A stretch of 50,303 bases of DNA from Streptomyces lonarensis (GCF_012033735.1 NZ_JAAVJD010000012.1:1-50303), one strand, 5' to 3'. Shown: positions 32,629 to 42,009, counted from the first letter of the stretch. Program-made: numbers and translations. The notes: generated from the sequence alone by a model not told the origin.

Positions 32629-32668
32629 CCGCTGCCCGCCCGGTCTGTCGGGACCGGGCGGGCAGCGG
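32629..32668 (-). terminator. Terminator of the htaA-type operon
   Basis: A perfect 17-base inverted repeat (32629-32645 with 32652-32668) with a six-base loop lies just downstream of the minus-strand stop at 32681. Confidence 0.87.
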
Positions 32669-32680
32669 CGTGAACGGGTG

Positions 32681-34378
32681 TCAGTCGGCCAGCGGGGAGG
32701 CGCTGCGGCGACGGGTCACCCAGTAGGCCGCGCCGCCTGCGACGGTCACGGCTGCGGCGAGGCCCGCGAGGGCACCGGCCGGGGTTCCGGTGGAGGCCAG
32801 GGAGCCGGAGCCGAAGCCGCCGCCCGCCAGGCCGCCGGAGACGCCGCCCGAGGCGCCGCCACCGGCGATCGGGGTGGTGCCACCGGTCTGCGGGGCGGGG
32901 CTGTTGCCGCCGCCGGAGGGCAGCTCGGCGTCGTCGTCCAGCGAGACGGCGACGGTGAGCGGGTCGAGGTCGGCACCGGCCTCGTAGAAGCCGCCGAATG
33001 CCTCGGCGCCCTCGTCCGTGAGGACGGCCGGGACGTTCTCCAGGAGGATCACGTCGTCGACCGGGTTGAGCGCGGCGGCCGGCAGGGTCAGGTCGGCGAC
33101 GACGACGCCCTCGTACTCGACGACGTCACCACCGAGGGTGTGGGAGACGACGTCGGCGACGAGGACGCCCTCGGTGCCCTCGAACGCCACGGCCAGCTCG
33201 GAGAACTTGAGGTCCAGCTCGTACTCGCCGTCGGCCTTCTCGTGGCCGACGAACTGTACGCCGCCGTCGAAGGCCGCCACCAGGGCGTCGGCCTCGGCGT
33301 CGAACTCACCGACCGCGTCCGGGAACTGGTAGGTCCCGTCGCCGTTCTCCGTTGCTGCGCCGAGCAGTTCGACCGAGCCGCGGGCGATCGGGCCGGTCAC
33401 GTAGGTGCGGAAGGACTCCCGCACGCCCCAGTCGAGGGTGCCGTCGGCGATGGTGCCGGAGACCGGCTCGTCGTCGGCGTCGGTGTCGTCGTCCTTGCCG
33501 TCGTCGTCACCGCCGTTGTCCCCGTCGCCGGGGTTGTCGGTGTCGTCGTCACCGCCGTTGTCACCGTCGCCGGGGTTGTCGGTGTCGTCGTCCTTGCCGT
33601 CGTCGTCACCGCCGTCGTCGTCGCCGTCGCCGGGGTTGTCGGTGTCGTCGTCGCCACCGTTGTCGCCGTCGCCCGGCTCGCCGGTGCCCGGCTCGCCGGT
33701 GTCGTCGTCACCGTCGTCCCCGTCGCCCGGTTCACCGGGCTCGGAGGGCGGGACGGCGCTGACGGTGAGGGTGGCCGGGTCGAGCGCGGTGCCGGCGTCG
33801 TAGAAGCCGCCGAAGGCCACCGAGCCCTCGGCGGTCAGCGTGGCCGGGATGTCGGCGAAGACCATCGCGCCACCGGCACCCTGCCCCGGGCGGACCCCGC
33901 TCATGTCGAGGCTCGCGAACTCCACGTCCTCGGTGGTGTCAGCGCCGACGGTGACGTCGGCGCGGATCGCCCCGCCGGTCCGGCCCTCGGTGACGACCTT
34001 GAGGTCGGAGAGCTTGAGGTCCAGCACGCCGCCGTGGCCCTCGAAGTGCACGCTGCCGTTGAACTCGGTGGCCACGGAGTGGGTGCCGAGGTCGTAGCTT
34101 CCGGTGCCGCCCGTGAAGGCGAAGGTGCCGTCGTCGTTGCGTTCGGCGCCCTGGTCGAGAGTGATGCTGCCCTTGGCGATCGGGCCGCTGATGTAGTTGC
34201 GGAAGGACGCCTGGACGCCCCAGTCGAGGGTGCCGTCGACCAGGTCGTAGGTGGCTGCGGGTGCCGCGGTGTCGGCTGCCGCCGGCGCGGCGAACGCTGT
34301 CGCGGACAGCACCGTCGCAGTGGCTGCCGCGAGCAGCAGGCGGCCCGTGCGGGCGCCGCGCATACGTATGGCGGTCAT
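32681..34378 (-). CDS. Sortase-anchored heme-binding protein with two HtaA domains
   Basis: This 565-residue surface protein has a signal peptide (residues 1-35, ending at AAPAAA) and two HtaA heme-binding domains starting LDWGVQASFRNYISGPIAKGS and LDWGVRESFRTYVTGPIARGS, whose Tyr is the likely heme ligand. An acidic Asp/Gly/Asn/Pro repeat linker joins them. The C-terminal signal is LASTG (residues 527-531), a hydrophobic helix and RRR, as for class E sortase substrates. It would take up heme at the wall and pass it to HmuT. The ATG overlaps the stop of the upstream HtaA gene (ATGA). The linker length probably sets reach through the wall. Confidence 0.93.
   Translation of the reverse strand: MTAIRMRGARTGRLLLAAATATVLSATAFAAPAAADTAAPAATYDLVDGTLDWGVQASFRNYISGPIAKGSITLDQGAERNDDGTFAFTGGTGSYDLGTHSVATEFNGSVHFEGHGGVLDLKLSDLKVVTEGRTGGAIRADVTVGADTTEDVEFASLDMSGVRPGQGAGGAMVFADIPATLTAEGSVAFGGFYDAGTALDPATLTVSAVPPSEPGEPGDGDDGDDDTGEPGTGEPGDGDNGGDDDTDNPGDGDDDGGDDDGKDDDTDNPGDGDNGGDDDTDNPGDGDNGGDDDGKDDDTDADDEPVSGTIADGTLDWGVRESFRTYVTGPIARGSVELLGAATENGDGTYQFPDAVGEFDAEADALVAAFDGGVQFVGHEKADGEYELDLKFSELAVAFEGTEGVLVADVVSHTLGGDVVEYEGVVVADLTLPAAALNPVDDVILLENVPAVLTDEGAEAFGGFYEAGADLDPLTVAVSLDDDAELPSGGGNSPAPQTGGTTPIAGGGASGGVSGGLAGGGFGSGSLASTGTPAGALAGLAAAVTVAGGAAYWVTRRRSASPLAD
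33478..33735 (-). repeat. Tandem Asp/Gly/Asn/Pro-coding repeats (domain linker)
   Basis: Imperfect direct repeats of about 33-60 bases encode DDDTDNPGDGD-type units at least four times, with variants NGGDDD and DGKDDD. The composition is purely acidic, unlike the flanking domains. The unit count may differ between strains by slippage. Confidence 0.85.
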
Positions 34379-35874
34379 CGTTCGGTGGTCTCCTTGTCGG
34401 TGTCTTCGGAGGGAGTGGTGGCCGGGCGGGCACCGGAGGTGCGGCGCCGGACCAGGTATCCGGCCCCGGCGAGCGCCAGCAGGGCGATCGCGGCGGCGGC
34501 CGGCAGTGGCACGGGGGTGGAGGAGGAGTCGTCGGCGGTCGACTCAGCGGCCAGGGGCTCCGGTTCGGCGGCCGGCTCGGGCTCGACCTCCTCGACGGGC
34601 TCGCTGCCCAGGTCGGGCAGCGGCGGCAGTTCCGCATCGTCGCTGACGGCGACGGCGAGGGTGAGCGGGTCCATGACGGTGCCCTCGGCGTAAAGGCCGC
34701 CGAACGCCTCGGCGCCTTCGGCCGTCAGCTCGGCGGGCGCCTCGGAGAGGTGGAACAGCCCGTCCTCGACGGCCAGTTCGGGCACCTCGAAGGTGACCAG
34801 CGGCTGGGCCTCGGCGGTGCCGTCGGCGGTGGTGACGTCAGCGGTCATCGTGCCGGAGCCGTCGGCCACCTCGACGCGGACGGCGTCGACGAGCAGGTCG
34901 AGGTCGTTGCCGGTGAAGTGGAGGCTGCCGGCGAACGCCGCGGTCAGCGCACCGGCCTCGGCGTCGAGTTCGCCGGTGCCGTCGGGGAAGCGGAACAGCG
35001 CGCCGCCGTCCTGGGCGCCGTCGGCGAGTTCCCAGCCGCCGTCCGCGATGTCGCCGGTGACGAACTCGCGGTAGGTGCGGCGCACGCCCCAGTCGAGCGC
35101 GGCGTCGGTGATCTCGGCGGCGGCGGGCGCCTCCTCGGCGTCCTCGGCGTCCTCGTCCTCGTCCGCCTCCTCGTCCTGCTCGCGCGCCGCGTCGTCCGGT
35201 GCCGGGTCGGGGGCGGGCTCCGCCGGGTCGGGAGCGGGGTCGAGGGTGTCGGCGGTGAAGGTGACGGGGTCCAGCGGGTCACCGGCGGCGTAGTAGCCGG
35301 CGAACGCGGTGGCACCGTCGGTGGTGAGGGTGGCGGGGGCGCCGGTGACGGAGATCCGGCTGCCGCCCCGCAGGTCCACGCCGGAGAGGTCGAGCGAGGC
35401 CAGGGCGACGCCGCTGGCCTCGTTGACCTGGCCGGAGCCGCGGGCCTTGGAGCGGATGTCGGCGTAGAGGGTGCCGGAGGCGCCGTTGACGCGGACCGAC
35501 GGGTTGCTGATCGTCAGATCCAGTTCGGGCACGCCCTGCTCGTCGAAGTGGCCCTGGAAGCGGACGCCGCCCGAGTAGGCCGCGGAGACCGCGCCGGTCG
35601 CCGGGTCGTAGCCGCCGGTGGCGGAGTGGAAGCGGAACTGGCTGTTGCCGACGGTGCCCGCCCCGCCCGAGAGTCCCCAACTGCCCTGCGCGATGGGGCC
35701 GGTGATGTAGGTCAGGAAGGACGAACGGACCCCCCAGTCCAACCGGCCCCCCGATACGGTGCGTTCGGCCGCGTGCGCCGTGGGCGCCGGGAGCATGGCC
35801 AGCGTGAGGGCCGCCAGGACGACGCCGAGGAACCCCGCGAGGGAGGCCCGGCGACGGGCGGGAGTGGGCAGCAT
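34375..35874 (-). CDS. Membrane-anchored heme-binding protein with two HtaA domains
   Basis: This 499-residue protein has a signal peptide (residues 1-36, ending AHAA) and a first HtaA domain starting LDWGVRSSFLTYITGPIAQGS. An acidic linker (residues about 215-260, rich in Asp, Glu, Ala and Pro) leads to a second domain starting LDWGVRRTYREFVTGDIADGG. A C-terminal transmembrane helix (LPAAAAIALLALAGAGYLV) and a basic tail RRR follow. Unlike its partner it has no LAxTG motif and is probably held in the membrane. ATG 35874 has GGAGG upstream. It is first in the two-gene operon and diverges from hmuT across an iron box, so it is iron-repressed. It likely relays heme from the wall-bound partner. 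Confidence 0.93.
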   Translation of the reverse strand: MLPTPARRRASLAGFLGVVLAALTLAMLPAPTAHAAERTVSGGRLDWGVRSSFLTYITGPIAQGSWGLSGGAGTVGNSQFRFHSATGGYDPATGAVSAAYSGGVRFQGHFDEQGVPELDLTISNPSVRVNGASGTLYADIRSKARGSGQVNEASGVALASLDLSGVDLRGGSRISVTGAPATLTTDGATAFAGYYAAGDPLDPVTFTADTLDPAPDPAEPAPDPAPDDAAREQDEEADEDEDAEDAEEAPAAAEITDAALDWGVRRTYREFVTGDIADGGWELADGAQDGGALFRFPDGTGELDAEAGALTAAFAGSLHFTGNDLDLLVDAVRVEVADGSGTMTADVTTADGTAEAQPLVTFEVPELAVEDGLFHLSEAPAELTAEGAEAFGGLYAEGTVMDPLTLAVAVSDDAELPPLPDLGSEPVEEVEPEPAAEPEPLAAESTADDSSSTPVPLPAAAAIALLALAGAGYLVRRRTSGARPATTPSEDTDKETTER

Positions 35875-35904
35875 CGGATGCCTCCGAACCAGGGGCGATG
35901 ACTG

Positions 35905-35924
35905 AGGTTAGGCTAACCTAAACT
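35905..35924. promoter_or_regulatory. Iron box (DmdR/IdeR-type operator) between htaA-type and hmuT genes
   Basis: The palindrome TTAGGCTAACCTAA (35908-35921), extended to GAGGTTAGGCTAACCTAAAC, matches the 19-base iron-box consensus closely. It sits between the divergent ATG 35874 and GTG 36006 and can repress both operons when iron is plentiful. Confidence 0.88.
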
Positions 35925-36005
35925 ACGGTTGGCCGTGATCGGAACCCCGGGCCCCGGGCGGACCGCCCGGACCCCGGAACCCGTTGCCCAGAAAGGCGGA
36001 GCCAG

Positions 36006-37037
36006 GTGCAGCACCGACCCAGACTCCTCGGAACGCTCCTCGCGACCCTCGCCCTGGCCGTCGCCGCGACCGGCTGTGCCCAGGGCCCCGACGCCGGCGA
36101 CGGAAGCGGGGCCGCCTCCACCGGCACCACGGCGGAACCCGCCGCGGACCGGCTGGAGCCGCTCGACGGCCCCTCACCCGAACCCGCGCTGCCGACCGAG
36201 GTCGAGTCCGCCGACGGCACGGCGGTGACCGTCACCTCCGCCGACCGGGTCGTCCCGCTCTCCGGCTCACTCGCCGAGATCGTCTGGACCCTCGGCCTCG
36301 GCGACCGCGTCGTGGCGCGCGACGTCACCGCCACCTTCGAGGAGGCGGCCGACCTGCCCGTCGTCACCCGCGGCCACGAGGTCTCCGCCGAGAGCGTGCT
36401 CTCGCTCCGCCCGGACGTGGTCCTGGTCGAGGACAGCACCGGCCCCGCCGAGGCGATCGACCAGATCCGCTCCGCCGGCATCCCCCTGGTCGTCTTCGAG
36501 ACACCCCGCGAACTCGACGCCGTCACCGGCCGGATCGAGGCGGTGGCCGCCGCGCTCGGCGTGACCGGGGCGGGGGAACAGCTCGTCGACCGCACCCAGG
36601 AGCGACTCGACGCGGCGCGCGCGGCGATACCCGAGGGCGGCGACGCGCCCCGCGTCGCCTTCCTCTACCTCCGCGGTACCGCCAGCGTCTACCTGCTGGG
36701 CGGCGCCGGCTCCGGTGCCACCTCCCTCATCGAGGCGGCGGGCGGCATCGACGCCGGTGTCGAGTCCGGCCTGGACAAGGACTTCACCCCCATCACCAGT
36801 GAGGCGCTGGCCGCCGCCGCCCCCGACGTCATCCTCGTCATGACCAAGGGCCTGACCTCCGTCGGCGGCGTCGACGGACTGCTGGAGATCCCGGGCATCG
36901 CCGAGACCCCGGCCGGCATGGACCGCCGCATCGCCTCCGTCGACGACGGCGTGCTGCTGAACTACGGCCCCCGGACCGACGAGGTGCTCGCCTCGCTCAC
37001 CGAGCAGATCCACGCGGGCGCGGCGGAAGCCCGGTGA
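36006..37037 (+). CDS. hmuT: Heme ABC transporter substrate-binding lipoprotein
   Basis: This 343-residue lipoprotein has a signal peptide ending in the lipobox AATGC (Cys24), then an Asp/Gly/Ala-rich tether and a class III binding-protein fold. Landmarks are DRVVPLSGSLAEIVWTLGLG, VVARDVTATFEEAADLPVV (heme-binding Tyr/His region) and SLRPDVVLVEDSTGP. The arrangement is that of HmuT/HtaT-type heme receptors, which hand heme to the permease. GTG 36006 follows AAGGCGGAG. The stop overlaps the permease GTG (GTGA). The iron box upstream and the HtaA neighbours support heme over siderophore as substrate. Confidence 0.92.
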   Translation: MQHRPRLLGTLLATLALAVAATGCAQGPDAGDGSGAASTGTTAEPAADRLEPLDGPSPEPALPTEVESADGTAVTVTSADRVVPLSGSLAEIVWTLGLGDRVVARDVTATFEEAADLPVVTRGHEVSAESVLSLRPDVVLVEDSTGPAEAIDQIRSAGIPLVVFETPRELDAVTGRIEAVAAALGVTGAGEQLVDRTQERLDAARAAIPEGGDAPRVAFLYLRGTASVYLLGGAGSGATSLIEAAGGIDAGVESGLDKDFTPITSEALAAAAPDVILVMTKGLTSVGGVDGLLEIPGIAETPAGMDRRIASVDDGVLLNYGPRTDEVLASLTEQIHAGAAEAR

Positions 37038-38155
37038 GCCCCTCCCCCGCCACCGCCACCGCCGACCGGGCGACCGGCCCCGCCGGACGACCGGCTCCCG
37101 ACGCACCGCCGGCCAGACCCCGCACCCGGGCCGCCCGCGCCGCCGCCCTCACCGTCGGGCTCCTCGCAGCGCTGGTGGTCACCGCGCTGGCGGCGGCCTC
37201 CATCGGCGCCTACCAGATCCCGTTCGGGGACATCCTCGCCTCCGTCGCCCACCGCGCGGGGCTCGGCGGGCACGAACTCGACCGCGTCGCCGAGTCGGTG
37301 CTGTGGAACGTCCGGCTCCCCCGCGTCGTCCTCGCCCTGCTGGTCGGCGCCTCGCTGGGCTGCGCGGGCGCGTTGATGCAGGGCGTATTCGGCAACCCGC
37401 TGGCCGAGCCCGGCGTCATCGGCGTCTCCGCCGGCGCCGCGGTGGGCGCCGTCGCCGCCATCGCCTTCGGCATCACGCTCTTCGGCAACTGGACCGTCAC
37501 CGTCTGCGCGTTCATCTCCGGACTGGCCACCGTGCTGCTGGTGTACGCGCTCTCCCGCTCCGGCGGCCGCACCGAGGTCGTCACCCTCATCCTCACCGGC
37601 GTCGCCGTCAACGCCTTCGCGGGCGCCCTCATCGGCCTGTCGATCTTCTTCGCCGACAACGCCCAGCTCACCGAGATCACCTTCTGGCAGCTGGGATCGC
37701 TGTCGCAGGCGACCTGGCCCAAGGTCCTCGCCGTGCTGCCCTGCGCCGTCCTCGGCCTGATCGCCGCGCCCTGGTACGCGCGCCGACTCGACCTGCTCGC
37801 CCTCGGGGAGAAGCCCGCCCGCCACCTCGGGGTGGACGTCGAACGGCTCCGGATCGCCCTGGTGCTGGTGGTCGCGCTGCTGACCGCCGCCGCCGTCGCC
37901 GTGGCCGGCATCATCACCTTCGTCGGGCTCCTCGTCCCGCACCTGCTGCGCATGGTCGCCGGTCCGGGCCACCGGTTCCTCGTCCCCGGCAGCGCGCTGC
38001 TCGGCGCGCTGGTGCTGCTCGCCGCGGACCTGGCCGCCCGCACCCTCGCCGCCCCCGCCGAACTGCCCCTCGGCGTGCTGACCGCGCTGATCGGCAGCCC
38101 CTTCTTCTTCTGGCTGCTGCGCCGGACCCGTCGCCGCCAGGGAGGCTGGGCATGA
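37034..38155 (+). CDS. hmuU: Heme ABC transporter permease (FecCD family)
   Basis: This 373-residue FecCD-family permease has about nine or ten hydrophobic helices from residue 37 onward. Motifs are RLPRVVLALLVGASLGCAGA, MQGVFGNPLAEPGVIGVSAGA and GIITFVGLLVPHLLRMVAGPGHR, the last being the coupling region that contacts the ATPase. The first 35 residues are a Pro/Ala-rich cytoplasmic extension. It would form the homodimeric channel for heme passed by HmuT. Both ends are translationally coupled (GTGA with hmuT, ATGA with hmuV). Confidence 0.94.
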   Translation: MSPSPATATADRATGPAGRPAPDAPPARPRTRAARAAALTVGLLAALVVTALAAASIGAYQIPFGDILASVAHRAGLGGHELDRVAESVLWNVRLPRVVLALLVGASLGCAGALMQGVFGNPLAEPGVIGVSAGAAVGAVAAIAFGITLFGNWTVTVCAFISGLATVLLVYALSRSGGRTEVVTLILTGVAVNAFAGALIGLSIFFADNAQLTEITFWQLGSLSQATWPKVLAVLPCAVLGLIAAPWYARRLDLLALGEKPARHLGVDVERLRIALVLVVALLTAAAVAVAGIITFVGLLVPHLLRMVAGPGHRFLVPGSALLGALVLLAADLAARTLAAPAELPLGVLTALIGSPFFFWLLRRTRRRQGGWA

Positions 38156-39003
38156 CGATCGACCAGGTGATCACCCGGCTGCTGGGCAACCGCGCGGCAC
38201 GGCCACCCGCCCCGCACCACCCCGGGGACGTACTGGCCGAGGCGCGGGACGCCACCCTCCGGCTCGGTGGCCGACCGGTCCTCGACGGGGTCTCCCTGAC
38301 CGTCCGGGCCGGTGAGGTCCTCGCCCTCGTCGGACCCAACGGCGCGGGGAAGTCCACCCTGTTGGCCGCACTCGCCGCCGACGCCCCCGTCGAGGGCGGC
38401 ACCGTCCTCATCGACGGCAAACCGGCCGACTCCTGGAACGCCCGCGAACTCTCGCTGCGGCGGTCGGTCCTGCCGCAGGCGGCCACCCTCTCGTTCCCGT
38501 TCCTCGTGGACGAGGTGGTCCGCATGGGCCGCGCCCCCTGGGCCGGGACCGCCGCGGAGGACGAGGACGAGGAGGTCGTGGCGGCCGCGATGGCCGCCAC
38601 CGAGGTCACCGCGTTCGCCCCGCGGCCCTTCTCCGCCCTCTCCGGCGGCGAGAAGGCCCGGGTCGCGCTCTCCCGCGTCCTCGCCCAGCGCACCGCGGTG
38701 ATGCTCCTCGACGAGCCCACCGCCGCACTCGACCTGCGCCACCAGGAACTCGTCCTCACCGTCTGCCGGGAGCGCGCCCGGGCCGGGGACGCGGTGGTCG
38801 TCGTGGTGCACGACCTCGGGCTGGCCGCTGCCCACGCCGACCGCGTCGCGGTCCTCGCGAGCGGCCGGATCGTCGGAGAGGGCCCACCCGCCACCACCCT
38901 GACGCCCGAACTGCTGACCGAGGTGTACCACCACCCGGTGGAGGTGCTGGCCCACCCCGACACCGGGGTGCCGATCGTCCTCCCCGTGCGCCCCGGCCGC
39001 TGA
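38152..39003 (+). CDS. hmuV: Heme ABC transporter ATP-binding protein
   Basis: This 283-residue ABC ATPase has Walker A GPNGAGKST (about residues 61-69), the signature LSGGEKARVALSR, Walker B VMLLDEPTAALD and the switch His in VVVHDLGLA. A 30-residue N-terminal extension precedes the fold. It powers heme import through HmuU. ATG 38152 overlaps the permease stop (ATGA), with GGAGG nine bases upstream. It ends the operon before a 12-base-pair hairpin. Confidence 0.95.
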   Translation: MTIDQVITRLLGNRAARPPAPHHPGDVLAEARDATLRLGGRPVLDGVSLTVRAGEVLALVGPNGAGKSTLLAALAADAPVEGGTVLIDGKPADSWNARELSLRRSVLPQAATLSFPFLVDEVVRMGRAPWAGTAAEDEDEEVVAAAMAATEVTAFAPRPFSALSGGEKARVALSRVLAQRTAVMLLDEPTAALDLRHQELVLTVCRERARAGDAVVVVVHDLGLAAAHADRVAVLASGRIVGEGPPATTLTPELLTEVYHHPVEVLAHPDTGVPIVLPVRPGR

Positions 39004-39026
39004 CCTCCGCACCCCGGCGCACGCCG

Positions 39027-39056
39027 CCCCGTCGCGCCACGACCGGCGCGACGGGG
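39027..39056 (+). terminator. Terminator of the hmuTUV operon
   Basis: A perfect 12-base inverted repeat (39027-39038 with 39045-39056) with a six-base loop lies 24 bases after the stop. Confidence 0.8.
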
Positions 39057-39237
39057 AACCGGCCAACACCGGTGGTCGTGCGCGCAAAGTTTCCACCAAC
39101 GGAACCCGAACCTCCACGAAATCCCCTACTCTCGTCTGGGTGTCCGGGCCCGCAGGGGGGAGACAACTGCGGTGCCCCGGCCCGTGGTTCCACGAAGACG
39201 TGTGCTGACTCAATGGAGACTTCGGTCTGGGGGGTTC

Positions 39238-40719
39238 ATGCGGAACGCGGGAATGTCCAGGCACGCCCCGGGGGACAAACCGTCACTGGCGGCCGACGGG
39301 CCCCGACCCGCCGGCGGCTCCAAACCCGCCTGGTACGCGCCGCTCACCGTCGGCGTCGACATCGCCGGGGCCCTGTTACCCCTGGCAGCGGTCCACCTCG
39401 CCATCGGCCGACCGCACGCCCTGCTGACCGCGACCGTCGCCACAGCCGGCTGGACCGTCATCCGCTGTGCCCACCGCCGCTACGCCCTCCGCCACCTCGC
39501 CGAGTCCCGCGGGCTGCTCGCCGCCCTCCACGACTGGGCCCTCCTGGTCGGCCTCCTCGCCGTCCTGCGCGTCCTCGGGGGCGAGGCCTCGCCGCCACTC
39601 ACCTCCCTCGCTGCGCTGCTGCCCGCGCTGGTCCTCACCGCGGGTACCGGCGCCCTCCTCCACCACCACCTCACCGCGGAGCGGCGCCGCGCCCACGCGC
39701 TGCGGCGGGTGCTGCTGGTGGGCGAGGCGCCGGGCGCCGACGACGTCGCCGCCCGGCTGGCGGCGGGAACGGACCACCCGTACGTCGTGGTGGGCGTCGT
39801 CCCGGTGGGCGACGGCTCCCCGGCGTCCGGGGTCCCGGTCTGCGGACGGCTCGCCGGCCGGGGGCCCGCGGCCGAACCCCATGACGGGGCCGCGGTGCTG
39901 GAGGCGGCGACCGGGCTCCGCGCGGACCTGGTGCTCGCCGTCCCGGGCTCCCGCCTCTGCGGGGAGCGGCTGCGGCGCGTGGGCTGGGCGCTGCAGGACG
40001 CGGGGCTGCCGCTGACGGTCTCCTCCGGCCTCACCGACGTCGCGCCCCGCCGCCTCGCGGTGGGCGAGGCTGCCGGCCTCGGCCTGCTCCACCTCGCCCC
40101 GCCGGTCCGCCGGGGTGGCGCGACCGCGCTGAAGGCGGCGCTCGACCGCACCGGCGCCGCCCTCGGGCTCGTGCTGCTGGCACCGCTGTTCGGCCTCGTG
40201 GCGCTCGCGGTGCGGCTGGACTCGCGCGGGCCGGTGCTCTACCGGCAGCGCCGGGTGGGACGGCACGGCGTCCCGTTCACCATGTGGAAGTTCCGCACCA
40301 TGGTCCGCGACGCCGAGCGGCTCCGCCCGCAGCTGGAGGAGGCCAACGAGGCCCACGGCGGCCCGCTGTTCAAGCTGCGGCGCGACCCCCGGGTGACCCG
40401 GATCGGGCGGCTGCTGCGGCGCAGCTCGCTGGACGAGCTGCCGCAGCTGCTGAACGTGCTGGCGGGCAGCATGTCGCTGGTCGGGCCGCGCCCGCCGCTG
40501 CCGGAGGAGGCCGCGCAGTACACCCCGACCGAGGCCCGCCGGCTGCGGGTGCGGCCCGGGATGACCGGCCCCTGGCAGGTGGGCGGCCGCTCCGACCTCT
40601 CCTGGGACGAGGGCATCGCGCTCGACCTCTCCTACACCGACAACTGGTCGCTCACCCGGGACCTCGACATCCTCGCCCGCACCGCGCGCGCCGTGACCGG
40701 CGGCCGCGGCGCCTACTGA
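39238..40719 (+). CDS. Polyprenyl-phosphate sugar-1-phosphate transferase (WbaP/CpsE type)
   Basis: This 493-residue initiating sugar transferase loads the first sugar-1-phosphate onto the lipid carrier for a surface polysaccharide. The N-terminal half has four to five membrane helices and a Rossmann-like middle domain (RRVLLVGEAPGADDVAARL). The catalytic domain begins after a hydrophobic helix near residue 305 and contains DSRGPVLYRQRRVG, TMWKFRTM, SLDELPQLLNVLAG, SMSLVGPRPP and RPGMTGPWQV, all diagnostic. I chose ATG 39238 over GTG 39172 and ATG 39253; the N terminus is uncertain by about 20 residues. It is first in the exopolysaccharide locus. Confidence 0.92.
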   Translation: MRNAGMSRHAPGDKPSLAADGPRPAGGSKPAWYAPLTVGVDIAGALLPLAAVHLAIGRPHALLTATVATAGWTVIRCAHRRYALRHLAESRGLLAALHDWALLVGLLAVLRVLGGEASPPLTSLAALLPALVLTAGTGALLHHHLTAERRRAHALRRVLLVGEAPGADDVAARLAAGTDHPYVVVGVVPVGDGSPASGVPVCGRLAGRGPAAEPHDGAAVLEAATGLRADLVLAVPGSRLCGERLRRVGWALQDAGLPLTVSSGLTDVAPRRLAVGEAAGLGLLHLAPPVRRGGATALKAALDRTGAALGLVLLAPLFGLVALAVRLDSRGPVLYRQRRVGRHGVPFTMWKFRTMVRDAERLRPQLEEANEAHGGPLFKLRRDPRVTRIGRLLRRSSLDELPQLLNVLAGSMSLVGPRPPLPEEAAQYTPTEARRLRVRPGMTGPWQVGGRSDLSWDEGIALDLSYTDNWSLTRDLDILARTARAVTGGRGAY

Positions 40720-40849
40720 CCGCCGCCCCGGCTCCGGCGCCCGCCCGCACCGCGGCCCCGCGCCCCGACGCCCCGTTTCCCGATGCCCCGGTCCCCGACG
40801 CCCGGGCGCCCGTCCGGCCCGGACGCCGTGCCCGGTCGCCCGCCGCGGC

Positions 40850-40884
40850 GCCCCGGCCGGGCGGCGGAGAGCACCGGCCGGGGC
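40850..40884. terminator. Terminator hairpin between sugar transferase and fcl genes
   Basis: An 11-base perfect inverted repeat (40850-40860 with 40874-40884) encloses 13 bases between convergent stop codons. Confidence 0.65.
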
Positions 40885-40891
40885 ATTCGCC

Positions 40892-41842
40892 TCAGGAGTC
40901 CTTGTGTTCCAGCCACCACCGGTAGGTGTCCCGCACACCGTCGGCCAGCGCCACCGCGGGCTCGAACCCCAGTTTGCGCAGCCGGCCGACGTCCAGGAGC
41001 TTCCGCGGGGTGCCGTCCGGCCGCGAGGTGTCCCAGACGATGCGGCCGCCGAACCCGGTCACCTCGGCGACCAGGGCGGCCAGTTCGGCGATCGCGATGT
41101 CCTCGCCGCAGCCGACGTTCACCGGGTCCGGCTCGTCGTAGGCGCGCAGCAGCGCGGTGCACGCCCGCGCCATGTCGTCGCTGTGGAGGAACTCCCGGCG
41201 GGGGGTGCCGCTGCCCCACAGCACCACCTCCTCGCTGCCGCCGGCGACCGCGTCGTGGAACCGGCGCAGCAGGCCGGGCAGCACGTGGGAGGTCTCCGGG
41301 TCGAAGTTGTCGCCGGGGCCGTAGAGGTTGGTGGGCATCGCGGAGATCCAGCGGCGGCCGTACTGGTGCCGGTAGGAGCGCACATGGCTGATGCCCGCGA
41401 TCTTGGCCAGCGCGTACGGCTCGTTGGTGGGCTCCAGCGGTCCCGTCAGCAGCGCGTCCTCGCGGATCGGCTGCTCGGCGTGCTTGGGGTAGATGCAGGA
41501 GGACCCCAGGAACAGCAGCCGGTCCACGTCGGCGGCGTGGGCGCCCGCCAGCACGCTGAGCTGGACCCGGAGGTTGTCCTCCAGGAAGTCCACCGGCCAG
41601 GTGGAGTTGGCCATGATGCCGCCGACCTTCGCGGCGGCCAGCACCAGCACGTCCGGGCGGGCGTCGCGCAGGAACGCGGCGGTCGCCTCGGGGTCGCGCA
41701 GGTCGAGTTCGGCGCGGGTGCGGGTGATCACCTCGTGCCCCTCGGCCGTGAGGTACCGGGTGAGGGCCGAGCCCACCAGGCCGCGGTGCCCGGCCACGTA
41801 GACGCGGGCCGAGGGCGGCAGCAGTGCGGGAGCTGTTGTCAT
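40892..41842 (-). CDS. fcl: GDP-L-fucose synthase
   Basis: This 316-residue epimerase/reductase of the extended SDR group converts GDP-4-keto-6-deoxymannose to GDP-L-fucose with NADPH. Motifs are [12 protein letters not shown] (NADP loop), [23 protein letters not shown] (catalytic Ser/Cys), PYALAKIAG (Tyr and Lys) and [10 protein letters not shown] chose ATG 41842; the ribosome binding site is weak. It diverges from gmd, which supplies its substrate, so the pair makes GDP-L-fucose (or a related GDP-6-deoxyhexose) for the polysaccharide. Confidence 0.95.
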   Translation of the reverse strand: MTTAPALLPPSARVYVAGHRGLVGSALTRYLTAEGHEVITRTRAELDLRDPEATAAFLRDARPDVLVLAAAKVGGIMANSTWPVDFLEDNLRVQLSVLAGAHAADVDRLLFLGSSCIYPKHAEQPIREDALLTGPLEPTNEPYALAKIAGISHVRSYRHQYGRRWISAMPTNLYGPGDNFDPETSHVLPGLLRRFHDAVAGGSEEVVLWGSGTPRREFLHSDDMARACTALLRAYDEPDPVNVGCGEDIAIAELAALVAEVTGFGGRIVWDTSRPDGTPRKLLDVGRLRKLGFEPAVALADGVRDTYRWWLEHKDS

Positions 41843-42009
41843 GCCGCGGATTCTGCCAGCCGCGGGCGCGGTGGCGGCCCGGCTGCCGGCAGCGGTCCCG
41901 ATTTCGCCGTTCCCCCCGCAACCACCGCGCCGCTGGGGCAGAATGCCCGCCGGCGCTCCATCGTTCACCGCCGCCCGCGCACGCGGGCGCTGACCCCCGG
42001 GGGCCACCG

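Noticed and set aside
32000..34693. An 897-residue plus-strand open frame with Val/Gly repeats
   Set aside because: It is antisense to the HtaA repeat linker and out of frame with heme oxygenase. The repeats come from the complementary coding sequence.
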